Assembly (NCBI GenBank): GCA_023445445.1
Contig: JAEXLD010000096.1
Coordinates: forward strand, 4,904-68,903
Length of the DNA stretch: 64,000 nt
Source of the DNA: Bacillota bacterium
GTDB taxonomy: Bacteria; Bacillota; Clostridia; Clostridiales; Clostridiaceae
Direction of reading: 5' to 3'
Shown here: positions 16,179 to 25,587 of the stretch, one piece after another
How positions within the stretch are numbered: the first letter of the stretch is position 1
Layout of the letters: each line of letters starts with the position of its first letter
The notes under the pieces: generated by a model
Databases searched by the model: none
What the model was told of the DNA's origin: nothing
Seen by the model: only the letters and a program-made list of their open reading frames with translations
Translations under genes and position numbers: made by a program

Positions 16179-19100
16179 ATGGAAAATAATGAAGGTAGAT
16201 ATAAAGCAATATTAAAAAAAGCTGCAAATAAAATAGAAGAGTTAAATAATGAAATTAATTATTTAAGCAAAAAAATAAATGAAAGCAATCAAGATATAGC
16301 AATAATAGGATACTCTTGTCGTTTTCCAGGTGGGGCAAATGACGCAGAAAGTTTTTGGAAGGTATTAGCTAATGGAGTTGATACAGTTAAAGAAATTAGC
16401 GAAGATAGATTTGACACTGCAAAATATCATAATGAAAATAAAGGTATGATTACAAAAAATGCAGCCTTGTTAGATGAAGATATAAAACTTTTTGATAATA
16501 CTCATTTTGAAATTTCAGGAATTGAGTCTACATCTATGGATCCACAACAGAGGCTATTATTAGAAGTGAGTTGGGAGGCATTAGAAAATGCTGGTTTGAA
16601 TATTGAAAAATTAAAAGGAAGTAGGACAGGCGTATATGTTGCAATAAATTCGTTTGAATATGGAAAGCAAGAGTTGTTTTCAGGTGATATTTCCAATATA
16701 ACAACATATTCAACTACAGGAACATCACATAATTGTGCTGGGGGAAAGTTAGCATATTTTTATGATTTTAAAGGGCCATCTATAGCTTGTGATACTGCAT
16801 GTTCATCATCACTTGTTGCCTTAAGTATAGCAGTTGATAATTTGAAAAATAATCAGTGCGATATGGCAATTGTTGGAGGAGTAAATTTGTTATTAGAGCC
16901 TGAAAATTTTGTTGGACTATCAAAGTTTGATGCTTTATCAAAGGATGGACGGTGCAAAGCTTTTGATGACTCAGCTGATGGATTTGGACGAGGCGAAGGT
17001 TGTGGAGTTGTAATATTAAAAAGGCTTAAAGATGCCAGAACTGATGAAAATGAAATTTTGGCATTAATAAAGGGAGTAGCAGTAGGACAAGATGGAAAAA
17101 CAAATGGATTTACAGCTCCAAATGGAGTATCACAACAAAATGTAATTATAGAAGCATTAAATAATGCAAAGCTTAATGTAAATGATATAGATTATATTGA
17201 AACTCATGGCACAGGAACTTCCCTAGGTGATTTAATTGAAGTACAAGCAATATCAAAGGTATTTAAGGAAAAAGAAAAAAAGGTTCTTATTGGGACAGTT
17301 AAAGCAAATATAGCCCATTTAGAAGCAGCTGCAGGAATGGCTGGTTTAATTAAGGTATTATTGGCATTACAAAATAAACAATTACCACCAAACATTCATT
17401 TTAATACTCCTAATAAAAATATTAATTGGGATCGTGTAAGGGTTGTGGATGAATTAATTGAGTGGGAACCCTCTAACAGAGTAAGGCGTGCGGGTATAAG
17501 TTCTTTTGGATTTAGTGGAACTTTAGCACATGCAATAATTGAAGAAGCACCTAAAGAATATATTGATAATAATCCAGACAAACTACCACATCATATAATT
17601 ACAATTTCAGCAAAAAGTAACAATTCATTATATTCTTATCTGCAAAAGATAAGGGAATATATTTTACAAAAAGATACAGATATAGGTGATATAGCTTATA
17701 CAACAAATATTAACAGGTCTTATAATAAATATCGAATTGGAATAACAGGAAGTAATAAAGAAGAAGTTATAAAAAAAATTGATGATATATTGAAGAATGA
17801 TAAAAGTGAAAGTTACATTCTGAATAAAAATATCAAAAACAATAAAATTGCATTTTTGTTTACTGGACAAGGTTCATTATATAAAGGAATTGCAAAAAAA
17901 TTATTTGAGACATCTAAAGTATTTAGAGATGCTTTAAATTTGTGCAACGAAAAGTTTAAAGAAGTATTAAATATAGACATATTAGATGGATTATATGGTG
18001 ATAATGAGGATGGGTTATATAATCCTATTTATTCACAAACAACAATTTTTTCAGTTGAATATGCATTAACAAAAGTATGGGATTCATTGGGGATTAAGCC
18101 TTATGTAGTTATTGGGCATAGCATAGGTGAATATGTTGCAGCATGCTATTCTGGCCTTATAAATTTAGATGATGCAATAAAAATGGTATCTATACGCTGT
18201 AAAGTTATTATAGAATCAGCAGTATGTGGCAAAATGGTTGGTATTCTTACAAATGTTAATAATGTAAGAGATGCCATAGAAGAGAGTTGTTGTAAGAATG
18301 TTTCAATAGCAGCGATAAATTCACCAGAAAATGTAACCATATCTGGAGAAGCAAAGGAAGTAGATGAAGTTTTAAGAATTTTACAAAACAAACATAAAGT
18401 GTTTATTAATCAACTAAATATCAATCAACCATTTCATTCTACAATGATGGTAGATTGCATGAAAAAATATGCTGAAGCTATTAAAGATATAGAGTTTTCA
18501 AAGTTAAAAATAAATATAATATCAAGTATTACTGGAAATTTAGAGAAAGAAGAATGTTTTGGAAAAGCACAATACTGGGCTAAACATTTATGCAATACTG
18601 TTAATTTTGAAGCAGCTATAGATAACGCAAAAAAACTTGGCGTTAATATTTTCATTGAAATTGGAGGAGATGCTACATTATCTGGATTAGCAAGCCAGTG
18701 TATAAATGATGAAAGCATTAAATTTGTACCTTCATTAAGGAAAGGTGTAGAACCCTATAGGCAATTATTCAACTCTATAGTTCAATTGTATCATAATGGA
18801 GTAGATTTTAATTGGAATTTATTTCACAAGACCTATAAAAAGTCTAAGTTAAATCTTCCAAATTACAGTTTTCAGAAGAAGAGTTTTTGGCCACATTTAA
18901 ACAATAAAGATTCAATTGAAGAAAAACAGGAGGAAGGGGTTAAGATGAAAGAAATTCAGCAGAATAATGAAGATAACAAAAATATTAAAGCAAAAGTTGA
19001 ATTAGATCTTAAGGAAATGATAAAGGAATTAACATGGTTAGAAGTTGAGGAAATTCATAGCGAAAATAATTTGTTTTCTTTAGGATTTGATTCATTGGTA

Positions 19101-22100
19101 TTAGTTGAATTAAATAAAAAAATAAGTTCAAAATATATGCTTGAAATATCTATGAGTAAATTCTTTGTTGAATTAGATACTTTAGAAAAAATAGTTGCTT
19201 ATATATTAGAAAATGTAGATGAAGATATTTTAAGAAATTTATATGAAACTAATAGTAGTTTAAAATTCGTAGATGAAGATAAGGATATACATGATAATAG
19301 AGATAGGGTAATTAAGAGTGATTATTTAGAAACTATATCATCTAATGGATATAGTAGTGAAATTCGAGAACTTTTCAAGAGTCAAATAAAAATTATGGAA
19401 GAACAGTTGAAGATTTTAAAAAATGTTTCACATGGGAATAAAACTACGAAAGATAATGGTGTGTTGCTACAACAAAAAAATACTGAAAAAATAAACAATG
19501 AAATAGCAAATAGAAAACCTGATTATTATGTGCCATATAAAAAGTTAGATTTTAGCATGCAAGAAAAAATAGATGACTTAAAGGGAAAATATATAAAGAA
19601 TATAGAACAAAAGTACACAAGTTATTCTAAAAGTTCTAAGGAAAATACCCAAAGATACAGAAAAATGTATGCAAATAATAGAAATGTAGCTGGATTTAGA
19701 CCTGTTTTTAAAGAAATGATATATCAAATTGTTGCTAATAAAGGTTATGGATCAAAAATCTATGATCTTGACAATAATGAGTTAATAGATATTACCATGG
19801 GGTTTGGAGTAAACTTATTTGGTCATAGACCTAAATTTGTTGAAAGGGCATTAAATGAAGAAATCATTAATGGTATGCCACTAGGACCTATGGGAAGATT
19901 AGCTGGACAAGTTGCGGAGCAAATATGTGATTTAACAGGAGTTGAAAGAGTTGCATTTTACAATTCTGGAACAGAAGCTAATATGGTAGCTGTTAGGATT
20001 GCTAGAGCTATAACTGGGAAAAATAAGATAGTAATATTTTCAGGAGCATACCATGGAACATATGATGGATTTCTTGGCTTATCATCGAATTCTAAAACAG
20101 GTGAAAAGATAGCAATACCAATGGCGCCTGGAATCATGGATAGTATGATAAAAGATTTGATAATATTACCATATAATGATGAGTCTTCAATAGATTATAT
20201 TTTAAAAAATTCTAATGATATTGCTGGTGTATTAGTCGAAACTGTACAAAGTAGGAGACCAGATCTGCAACCTAAAGAATTTTTAATGAATTTAAGAGGA
20301 GTAACAGAAAAGAATAATATTGCATTAATATTTGACGAAATAATTACTGGATTTAGAATTGCGGCAGGTGGTGCTCAAGAATATTTTGGAATAAAAGCAG
20401 ATATAGTAACATTTGGGAAAATTGCCGGGGGAGGCATGCCAATAGGTATTGTTGCTGGAAAGTCAAATTACATGGATAGTATTGATGGGGGGATGTGGAG
20501 TTATGGAGATGATTCTGTACCACCATGTGAAGAAAAAAGAACTTTTGTAGCGGGAACCTTTTCACATCATCCATTAACTATGGCAGCAGCAAATGCAACT
20601 TTAAAGTATATAAAAGAAAATAAAGATATTATTTATCCTAAGCTAAATGAAAAAACAAAAAAATTTGCTGAAAAAATAAATTCATATTTTATTAATGAAA
20701 ATATTCCTATTGAAGTAGTGAACTTCGGATCATTATTCAGATTTGTATTAAGAGGAGATTTTGAAATATTTTTCTATGGGCTGCTAGAAAAAGGAATATA
20801 TATATGGGAAGGAAGGAACTGTTTTTTATCAACAGAGCATTCCGATAAAGATATAGAAAAGGTGATTTCAGCAATAAAATTAACTACAGAAGAAATGAAA
20901 GAAGCAGGATACTTTGGAGAAAAGAATTTTAATGAGATGAAAGAAGCTGTTGTAAAAATAGAAAATGCATCAAACTTTGAAATGTCATTAATGCAAAAAG
21001 CAATATTTACACAAAGTATAACAAGCGAAGAAGATCCATATAATATAATTTCAATTTTTAAAATAATAGGAAAACTAAATGTTGAAAAAGCAGAAAATAT
21101 TATAAATCAAATAGTGAAAAGACATGAAACTTTGAGAACTAGACTTTATGTTGATGGCATAGATTTAAGACAAGAAGTATTGAATGATGTTAAGTTTAAT
21201 ATTCAGAGAATAGAAATGAATATTAAGGATAATTTGAATGATTTAATTAATGAGTCAATAACAAATTTTAATTTAGAAAAAGCACCATTGTTTAAAGTAG
21301 TGTTAATAAGTGTAAATAAAGATGAAAATTATTTAATTTTCATTTTCCATCATAGTATTGCGGATGGAATATCTATGAATATATTTACAAAAGAATTTAT
21401 TATGTTATATAGAGGTGAAAGACTCTTACCTTTGAAAAAGCAATATAGAGATTTTGTGAATTGGGAAAGTAACTATGTGAAGTCTCATGAGAAAACTGAA
21501 AATGAAAAATTTTGGTTAGAGAAAATTGATGATAATGTTGAGGCTTTAGATTTACCAAGTGATTATAAATTAAATTCGGGTATAAGCTTTAAAGGTAATA
21601 CGGTTAAATTTGAAATTGAAAAATATGTTGTTGATGAATTGAAAAAAATAGCTAAAGAAAATAATTGTTCGTTATTTATGGTATTAGTTGCTGCATTTAA
21701 TATATTACTAAAAAGGTTGTCGGGTAATAATGATATTGTTATAAGTACTCCTGTAACTAACAGAGGCATAGGGGAATTTGAAGATAGTATTGGAATGTTT
21801 GCTAATACAATATTATTAAGAAATACTGTAGATGATGAAAAGGTAATTTCAGAATTTTTAGATGAAGTAAAGAAAAATTGTTTAGAAGCTTATTCTAACA
21901 TGTATTATCCTTACAGTCTTTTAGTAAATAAAAGTAATAGTGGAAAAAATCATCTGAATAAAGTTATGTTTATTTATGAAAATGTGAATATGAGAAAGTT
22001 AGAAGTTGATAACTTAGAAATAATGAAATATGAGTATAAGGTAAAGGCTTCTGATTTTGACATTACTTTTGAGGTTCTAGAAGAGAATGGAAGGTTTAAT

Positions 22101-25100
22101 GTAAATATAAACTATAAAATAGCACTATATAAAGAAGAAACAATTAAAAGGTGGGGTGAATATTATAGCACAATCCTAAAATTTTTAACAAAAAATAAAG
22201 ATCCATTTGCAAAGATAAAGGATGTAGAAATTATAGATGATGCTGAGAAGTATAAATTATTAGTTGAATTTAATGATACTGATATAGCATATTCAAAAGA
22301 TAAGACAATACCTCAACTATTTGAAGAAACAGTAGATAAAAATCCCCATGATATAGCCATGGTTTTTGAAAATGAAGAAATTACTTATGAAGAATTAAAT
22401 AAGAAGTCAAATCAATTAGCAAGAGTATTAAAGGAAGACTATTTGATACAACAAGGAGATGTAATAGCACTTAATTTTGAAAGAAGCATTGAAATGGTAA
22501 TTGGAATAATAGCAACCCTAAAGGCAAATGCAATATGTTTACCAATAGATAGAAGGTATCCAAGCAACAAAGTATTAGAATTAATAAATGACAGTAAAGT
22601 AAAAGTTGTGTTGAATAATAATAAAAATCTTATATACGAAGGATTTGATGGGGCAGTAGTAACTTACAATAAAGACTTAAATATAGAAAAATCAAGAGAA
22701 AATTTAACAAATAAGGTAGACTCAGATGCTAGTGCATATTTAATTTATACATCAGGTTCTACAGGAAAATCTAAAGGGGTTTTAATTTCTCATAAAGGAA
22801 TTGTAAATCATTCTTTAGCAAAAATAAAGGAAGTAAATATGTGTAAGGATGATAGGTGTTGCCATAATTTAAGTTTTAATTTTGTAGCATCAATATGGCA
22901 AATATTTTCACCATTATTTTTAGGGTGTAGAGTTTATTTATATAATGAAGAAACTATAATGGACGGATATAATTTATTTAATAATGTAGAAAAGAACCAG
23001 ATTACTATAGTTGAAGTAATACCATCATTACTGAATTCCTTTTTGGAACTAGAAAAGGAACCAGAAGATATTAAAATGAAAAAATTGAAATATATTATTT
23101 TAACAGGAGAAAAGGTATCAGCAGAATTAGTAAATAAGTTTTATAGTCGATATACTACTAAATTATTAAATGCATATGGACAAACAGAAGTTTCTGATGA
23201 CACAATACATTATCATATTCCATATGATACAAATACACAAATGGTTCCAATTGGAAAACCAAGCAATAATACTAGAGTATATATTCTTGATAAAAGTAAT
23301 AAAATTGTTCCTATTGGAGTAATAGGAGAGATTTGTATATCTGGAGATGGAATTACAAAAGGTTATCTAAATAATGAAGAGTTAACTAAGAAAAAATTTA
23401 TATTAAATCCATACGAGTATAGAAATGTTTTATATAAAACCGGAGATTTGGGAAGATGGTTACCAGATGGAAACATCGAGTTTATGGGAAGGATAGATAA
23501 TCAAGTTAAAATAAGAGGATTTAGAATTGAAATGGGAGAGATAGAGAATAATCTATTAAAGGTAGATGGAATTAGAGAATGTGTAGTAATTGATAAAGGT
23601 GATGAGGTAAATAGATATTTATCCGCATATTATGTTTCTAACAAAGAATTAGAAGGCAACACTATAAAAAAGGAATTAAAAAGATTATTACCTGACTACA
23701 TGATACCATTATACTTTAATAGATTAAGTAGTATTCCTTTATTACAAAATGGGAAGGTAGATAGAAAAAAATTATTAATTTTAGAGGATAAATTTGATAA
23801 TAAAGTAGAATACGAAGAGCCCCAAAATAATATCCAAAGAAAATTAGTTAAAATATGGGGAGAGGTACTTGGAATTGAGAAAATTGGAATAAGTGATAGT
23901 TTTTTTGATTTAGGTGGACATTCTTTAAAAGCTACTATATTAGCTAGTATGATTCAAAAAGAATTAGGGGTAAAGGTACCATTAAGAGTAATATTTGAGT
24001 ATGGCAATATAAAAGGACTTAGTGAGTATATTATAAAAAGCGAAGATACCAGTTTAGAAAATATAAATATCTCGGAAGAAAAAGACTTCTATGAGGCATC
24101 TTCTGCTCAAAAGAGAATGTATATTATACAAGAAGTTAATGAAAAGAGTATAGTATATAATATGCCAGTAAGGTTAGATATATCAGGAAATATTGATAAG
24201 TCACAACTAAAAGAAATATTTTCAAAAATCATAAATAGGCATGAGATATTACGAACTAGATTTCATAATATTAACAATACTATTTTCCAAAAAATTTGTA
24301 GTCCAGAAGAGATTAAATTTGAAGTTGAGGAAATACAAATAGGTAATGAAGAATATTTAGATACAAAAATAAATGAGTTTATTAAACCATTTAATTTACA
24401 TGAAGCTCCATTACTAAGAGTTGGATTAATAAAACTTGAAGATAATAAAAATATTATTTTGCTGGATATGCATCATATAATTTCTGATGGAACATCTATG
24501 TCAATACTAACAAAGGAGTTCAGTCAATTATATAATGGAAATAGATTGAAGCCATTAAGTATTCAATATAAAGATTATTCAGAGTGGCAATTAAATTATA
24601 GAAACAGTGATGATTTTAGAAAACAAGAAGAATACTGGCTAAATGAGTTTAAAGATAATATACCACAGTTTAATATGCCTACAGATTATGAAAGACCTGA
24701 ATTTAGGGATTATAAAGGAGATAATATATTTATTAATTTAGGTAAGGAACTATCATCTAAGCTTAGAACAATGATGAAGGAAACTGGAAATACAATGTAT
24801 ATTATATTATTAGCAAATCTGAATATTTTATTGTCAAAGTATAGTGGACAAGAAGAAGTAATAATAGGAACACCTATAGCAGGTAGAAATCATTTGGGAT
24901 TAGAAAATGTTATAGGTATGTTTGTAAATACATTACCAGTTAAAAGCACTGTAAGTAGTAATTTGATTTTTAATGATTATTTAAAAATATTAAGAGAAAA
25001 ATTATTAAATATTTATGAAAATCAAGATTATCAGTTTGAAGAAATGGTAGAAAAACTTGCAATAAAGAAAAGTAAAAATAGAAATCCATTGTTTGATATA

Positions 25101-25439
25101 ATTTTTGCAGTTCAAAATTTTGAGGGTAGAGAATTGAATATGGATACTTTATTGATAAATGAAAAATCATTAAATAATAATTTAGCGAAGTTTGATATTA
25201 CAATAGAGGTTGAAGAACATGAGGATGACATTCACATAAGCATTAGTTATGCAAATTCATTATATATTAAAGATACAATAGAAAAATTAATGGAATATTA
25301 TAAATATATAATAAGAACTACATGTGAAAATCGTGAAATATTATTATCAGATATAGAATTAATAACAGATAGAGAAGAGTCTAATATTATTGAAGAGATG
25401 AATTGTTCTTATGAAGAAGTATTAGAGTTTGAGTTTTAA
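16179..25439 (+). CDS. Hybrid PKS/NRPS with aminotransferase, KS-AT-ACP-AMT-C-A-PCP-C
   Basis: 3,086 residues, built like McyE of microcystin without its methyltransferase. A coiled N-terminus (1-38) precedes KS (39-470; Cys208 in DTACSSS, HGTGT, and NIAHLE in place of NIGHLE). AT (560-880) has Ser648 in GHSIGE but QPFHS (750-754) where HAFHS or YASHS is usual. ACP has Ser972 in GFDSL. A class III PLP aminotransferase (1158-1590, Lys1414 in TFGKIAGGGMP) should turn the beta-keto group into a beta-amine. C1 has HHSIADG (1724-1730). The A domain (2025-2530) has Val2236 at the place of Asp235 and Asp2340-Asp2341 at 330/331; I read the code as V-A-W-L-I-T-A-D-D-K, which fits a beta-amino acid such as beta-alanine. 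PCP has Ser2582; C2 has HHIISDG (2765-2771). The ATG at 16179 is preferred because GAGGT precedes it. Confidence 0.94.
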   Translation: MENNEGRYKAILKKAANKIEELNNEINYLSKKINESNQDIAIIGYSCRFPGGANDAESFWKVLANGVDTVKEISEDRFDTAKYHNENKGMITKNAALLDEDIKLFDNTHFEISGIESTSMDPQQRLLLEVSWEALENAGLNIEKLKGSRTGVYVAINSFEYGKQELFSGDISNITTYSTTGTSHNCAGGKLAYFYDFKGPSIACDTACSSSLVALSIAVDNLKNNQCDMAIVGGVNLLLEPENFVGLSKFDALSKDGRCKAFDDSADGFGRGEGCGVVILKRLKDARTDENEILALIKGVAVGQDGKTNGFTAPNGVSQQNVIIEALNNAKLNVNDIDYIETHGTGTSLGDLIEVQAISKVFKEKEKKVLIGTVKANIAHLEAAAGMAGLIKVLLALQNKQLPPNIHFNTPNKNINWDRVRVVDELIEWEPSNRVRRAGISSFGFSGTLAHAIIEEAPKEYIDNNPDKLPHHIITISAKSNNSLYSYLQKIREYILQKDTDIGDIAYTTNINRSYNKYRIGITGSNKEEVIKKIDDILKNDKSESYILNKNIKNNKIAFLFTGQGSLYKGIAKKLFETSKVFRDALNLCNEKFKEVLNIDILDGLYGDNEDGLYNPIYSQTTIFSVEYALTKVWDSLGIKPYVVIGHSIGEYVAACYSGLINLDDAIKMVSIRCKVIIESAVCGKMVGILTNVNNVRDAIEESCCKNVSIAAINSPENVTISGEAKEVDEVLRILQNKHKVFINQLNINQPFHSTMMVDCMKKYAEAIKDIEFSKLKINIISSITGNLEKEECFGKAQYWAKHLCNTVNFEAAIDNAKKLGVNIFIEIGGDATLSGLASQCINDESIKFVPSLRKGVEPYRQLFNSIVQLYHNGVDFNWNLFHKTYKKSKLNLPNYSFQKKSFWPHLNNKDSIEEKQEEGVKMKEIQQNNEDNKNIKAKVELDLKEMIKELTWLEVEEIHSENNLFSLGFDSLVLVELNKKISSKYMLEISMSKFFVELDTLEKIVAYILENVDEDILRNLYETNSSLKFVDEDKDIHDNRDRVIKSDYLETISSNGYSSEIRELFKSQIKIMEEQLKILKNVSHGNKTTKDNGVLLQQKNTEKINNEIANRKPDYYVPYKKLDFSMQEKIDDLKGKYIKNIEQKYTSYSKSSKENTQRYRKMYANNRNVAGFRPVFKEMIYQIVANKGYGSKIYDLDNNELIDITMGFGVNLFGHRPKFVERALNEEIINGMPLGPMGRLAGQVAEQICDLTGVERVAFYNSGTEANMVAVRIARAITGKNKIVIFSGAYHGTYDGFLGLSSNSKTGEKIAIPMAPGIMDSMIKDLIILPYNDESSIDYILKNSNDIAGVLVETVQSRRPDLQPKEFLMNLRGVTEKNNIALIFDEIITGFRIAAGGAQEYFGIKADIVTFGKIAGGGMPIGIVAGKSNYMDSIDGGMWSYGDDSVPPCEEKRTFVAGTFSHHPLTMAAANATLKYIKENKDIIYPKLNEKTKKFAEKINSYFINENIPIEVVNFGSLFRFVLRGDFEIFFYGLLEKGIYIWEGRNCFLSTEHSDKDIEKVISAIKLTTEEMKEAGYFGEKNFNEMKEAVVKIENASNFEMSLMQKAIFTQSITSEEDPYNIISIFKIIGKLNVEKAENIINQIVKRHETLRTRLYVDGIDLRQEVLNDVKFNIQRIEMNIKDNLNDLINESITNFNLEKAPLFKVVLISVNKDENYLIFIFHHSIADGISMNIFTKEFIMLYRGERLLPLKKQYRDFVNWESNYVKSHEKTENEKFWLEKIDDNVEALDLPSDYKLNSGISFKGNTVKFEIEKYVVDELKKIAKENNCSLFMVLVAAFNILLKRLSGNNDIVISTPVTNRGIGEFEDSIGMFANTILLRNTVDDEKVISEFLDEVKKNCLEAYSNMYYPYSLLVNKSNSGKNHLNKVMFIYENVNMRKLEVDNLEIMKYEYKVKASDFDITFEVLEENGRFNVNINYKIALYKEETIKRWGEYYSTILKFLTKNKDPFAKIKDVEIIDDAEKYKLLVEFNDTDIAYSKDKTIPQLFEETVDKNPHDIAMVFENEEITYEELNKKSNQLARVLKEDYLIQQGDVIALNFERSIEMVIGIIATLKANAICLPIDRRYPSNKVLELINDSKVKVVLNNNKNLIYEGFDGAVVTYNKDLNIEKSRENLTNKVDSDASAYLIYTSGSTGKSKGVLISHKGIVNHSLAKIKEVNMCKDDRCCHNLSFNFVASIWQIFSPLFLGCRVYLYNEETIMDGYNLFNNVEKNQITIVEVIPSLLNSFLELEKEPEDIKMKKLKYIILTGEKVSAELVNKFYSRYTTKLLNAYGQTEVSDDTIHYHIPYDTNTQMVPIGKPSNNTRVYILDKSNKIVPIGVIGEICISGDGITKGYLNNEELTKKKFILNPYEYRNVLYKTGDLGRWLPDGNIEFMGRIDNQVKIRGFRIEMGEIENNLLKVDGIRECVVIDKGDEVNRYLSAYYVSNKELEGNTIKKELKRLLPDYMIPLYFNRLSSIPLLQNGKVDRKKLLILEDKFDNKVEYEEPQNNIQRKLVKIWGEVLGIEKIGISDSFFDLGGHSLKATILASMIQKELGVKVPLRVIFEYGNIKGLSEYIIKSEDTSLENINISEEKDFYEASSAQKRMYIIQEVNEKSIVYNMPVRLDISGNIDKSQLKEIFSKIINRHEILRTRFHNINNTIFQKICSPEEIKFEVEEIQIGNEEYLDTKINEFIKPFNLHEAPLLRVGLIKLEDNKNIILLDMHHIISDGTSMSILTKEFSQLYNGNRLKPLSIQYKDYSEWQLNYRNSDDFRKQEEYWLNEFKDNIPQFNMPTDYERPEFRDYKGDNIFINLGKELSSKLRTMMKETGNTMYIILLANLNILLSKYSGQEEVIIGTPIAGRNHLGLENVIGMFVNTLPVKSTVSSNLIFNDYLKILREKLLNIYENQDYQFEEMVEKLAIKKSKNRNPLFDIIFAVQNFEGRELNMDTLLINEKSLNNNLAKFDITIEVEEHEDDIHISISYANSLYIKDTIEKLMEYYKYIIRTTCENREILLSDIELITDREESNIIEEMNCSYEEVLEFEF

Positions 25440-25442
25440 TAT

Positions 25443-25524
25443 CAGCATTGTTATACAATAATTAAGTTATATATTTTATAGTTAATATATAGATTGTAGT
25501 TATGTATAACAATGCTGTACTTTT
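25443..25524 (+). other. Long-loop hairpin between the two NRPS genes
   Basis: A perfect 14-base inverted repeat, CAGCATTGTTATAC (25443-25456) and GTATAACAATGCTG (25504-25517), encloses a 47-base AT-rich loop and is followed by TACTTTTATTCTTT. It could be a partial terminator that lowers transcription of the second NRPS, a processing site or a remnant of a small element. Confidence 0.55.
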
Positions 25525-25587
25525 ATTCTTTAGTAAATAAATTTCATCTAGTAATATAAACATGGTGAAATATACAAGGAGGAGAAT

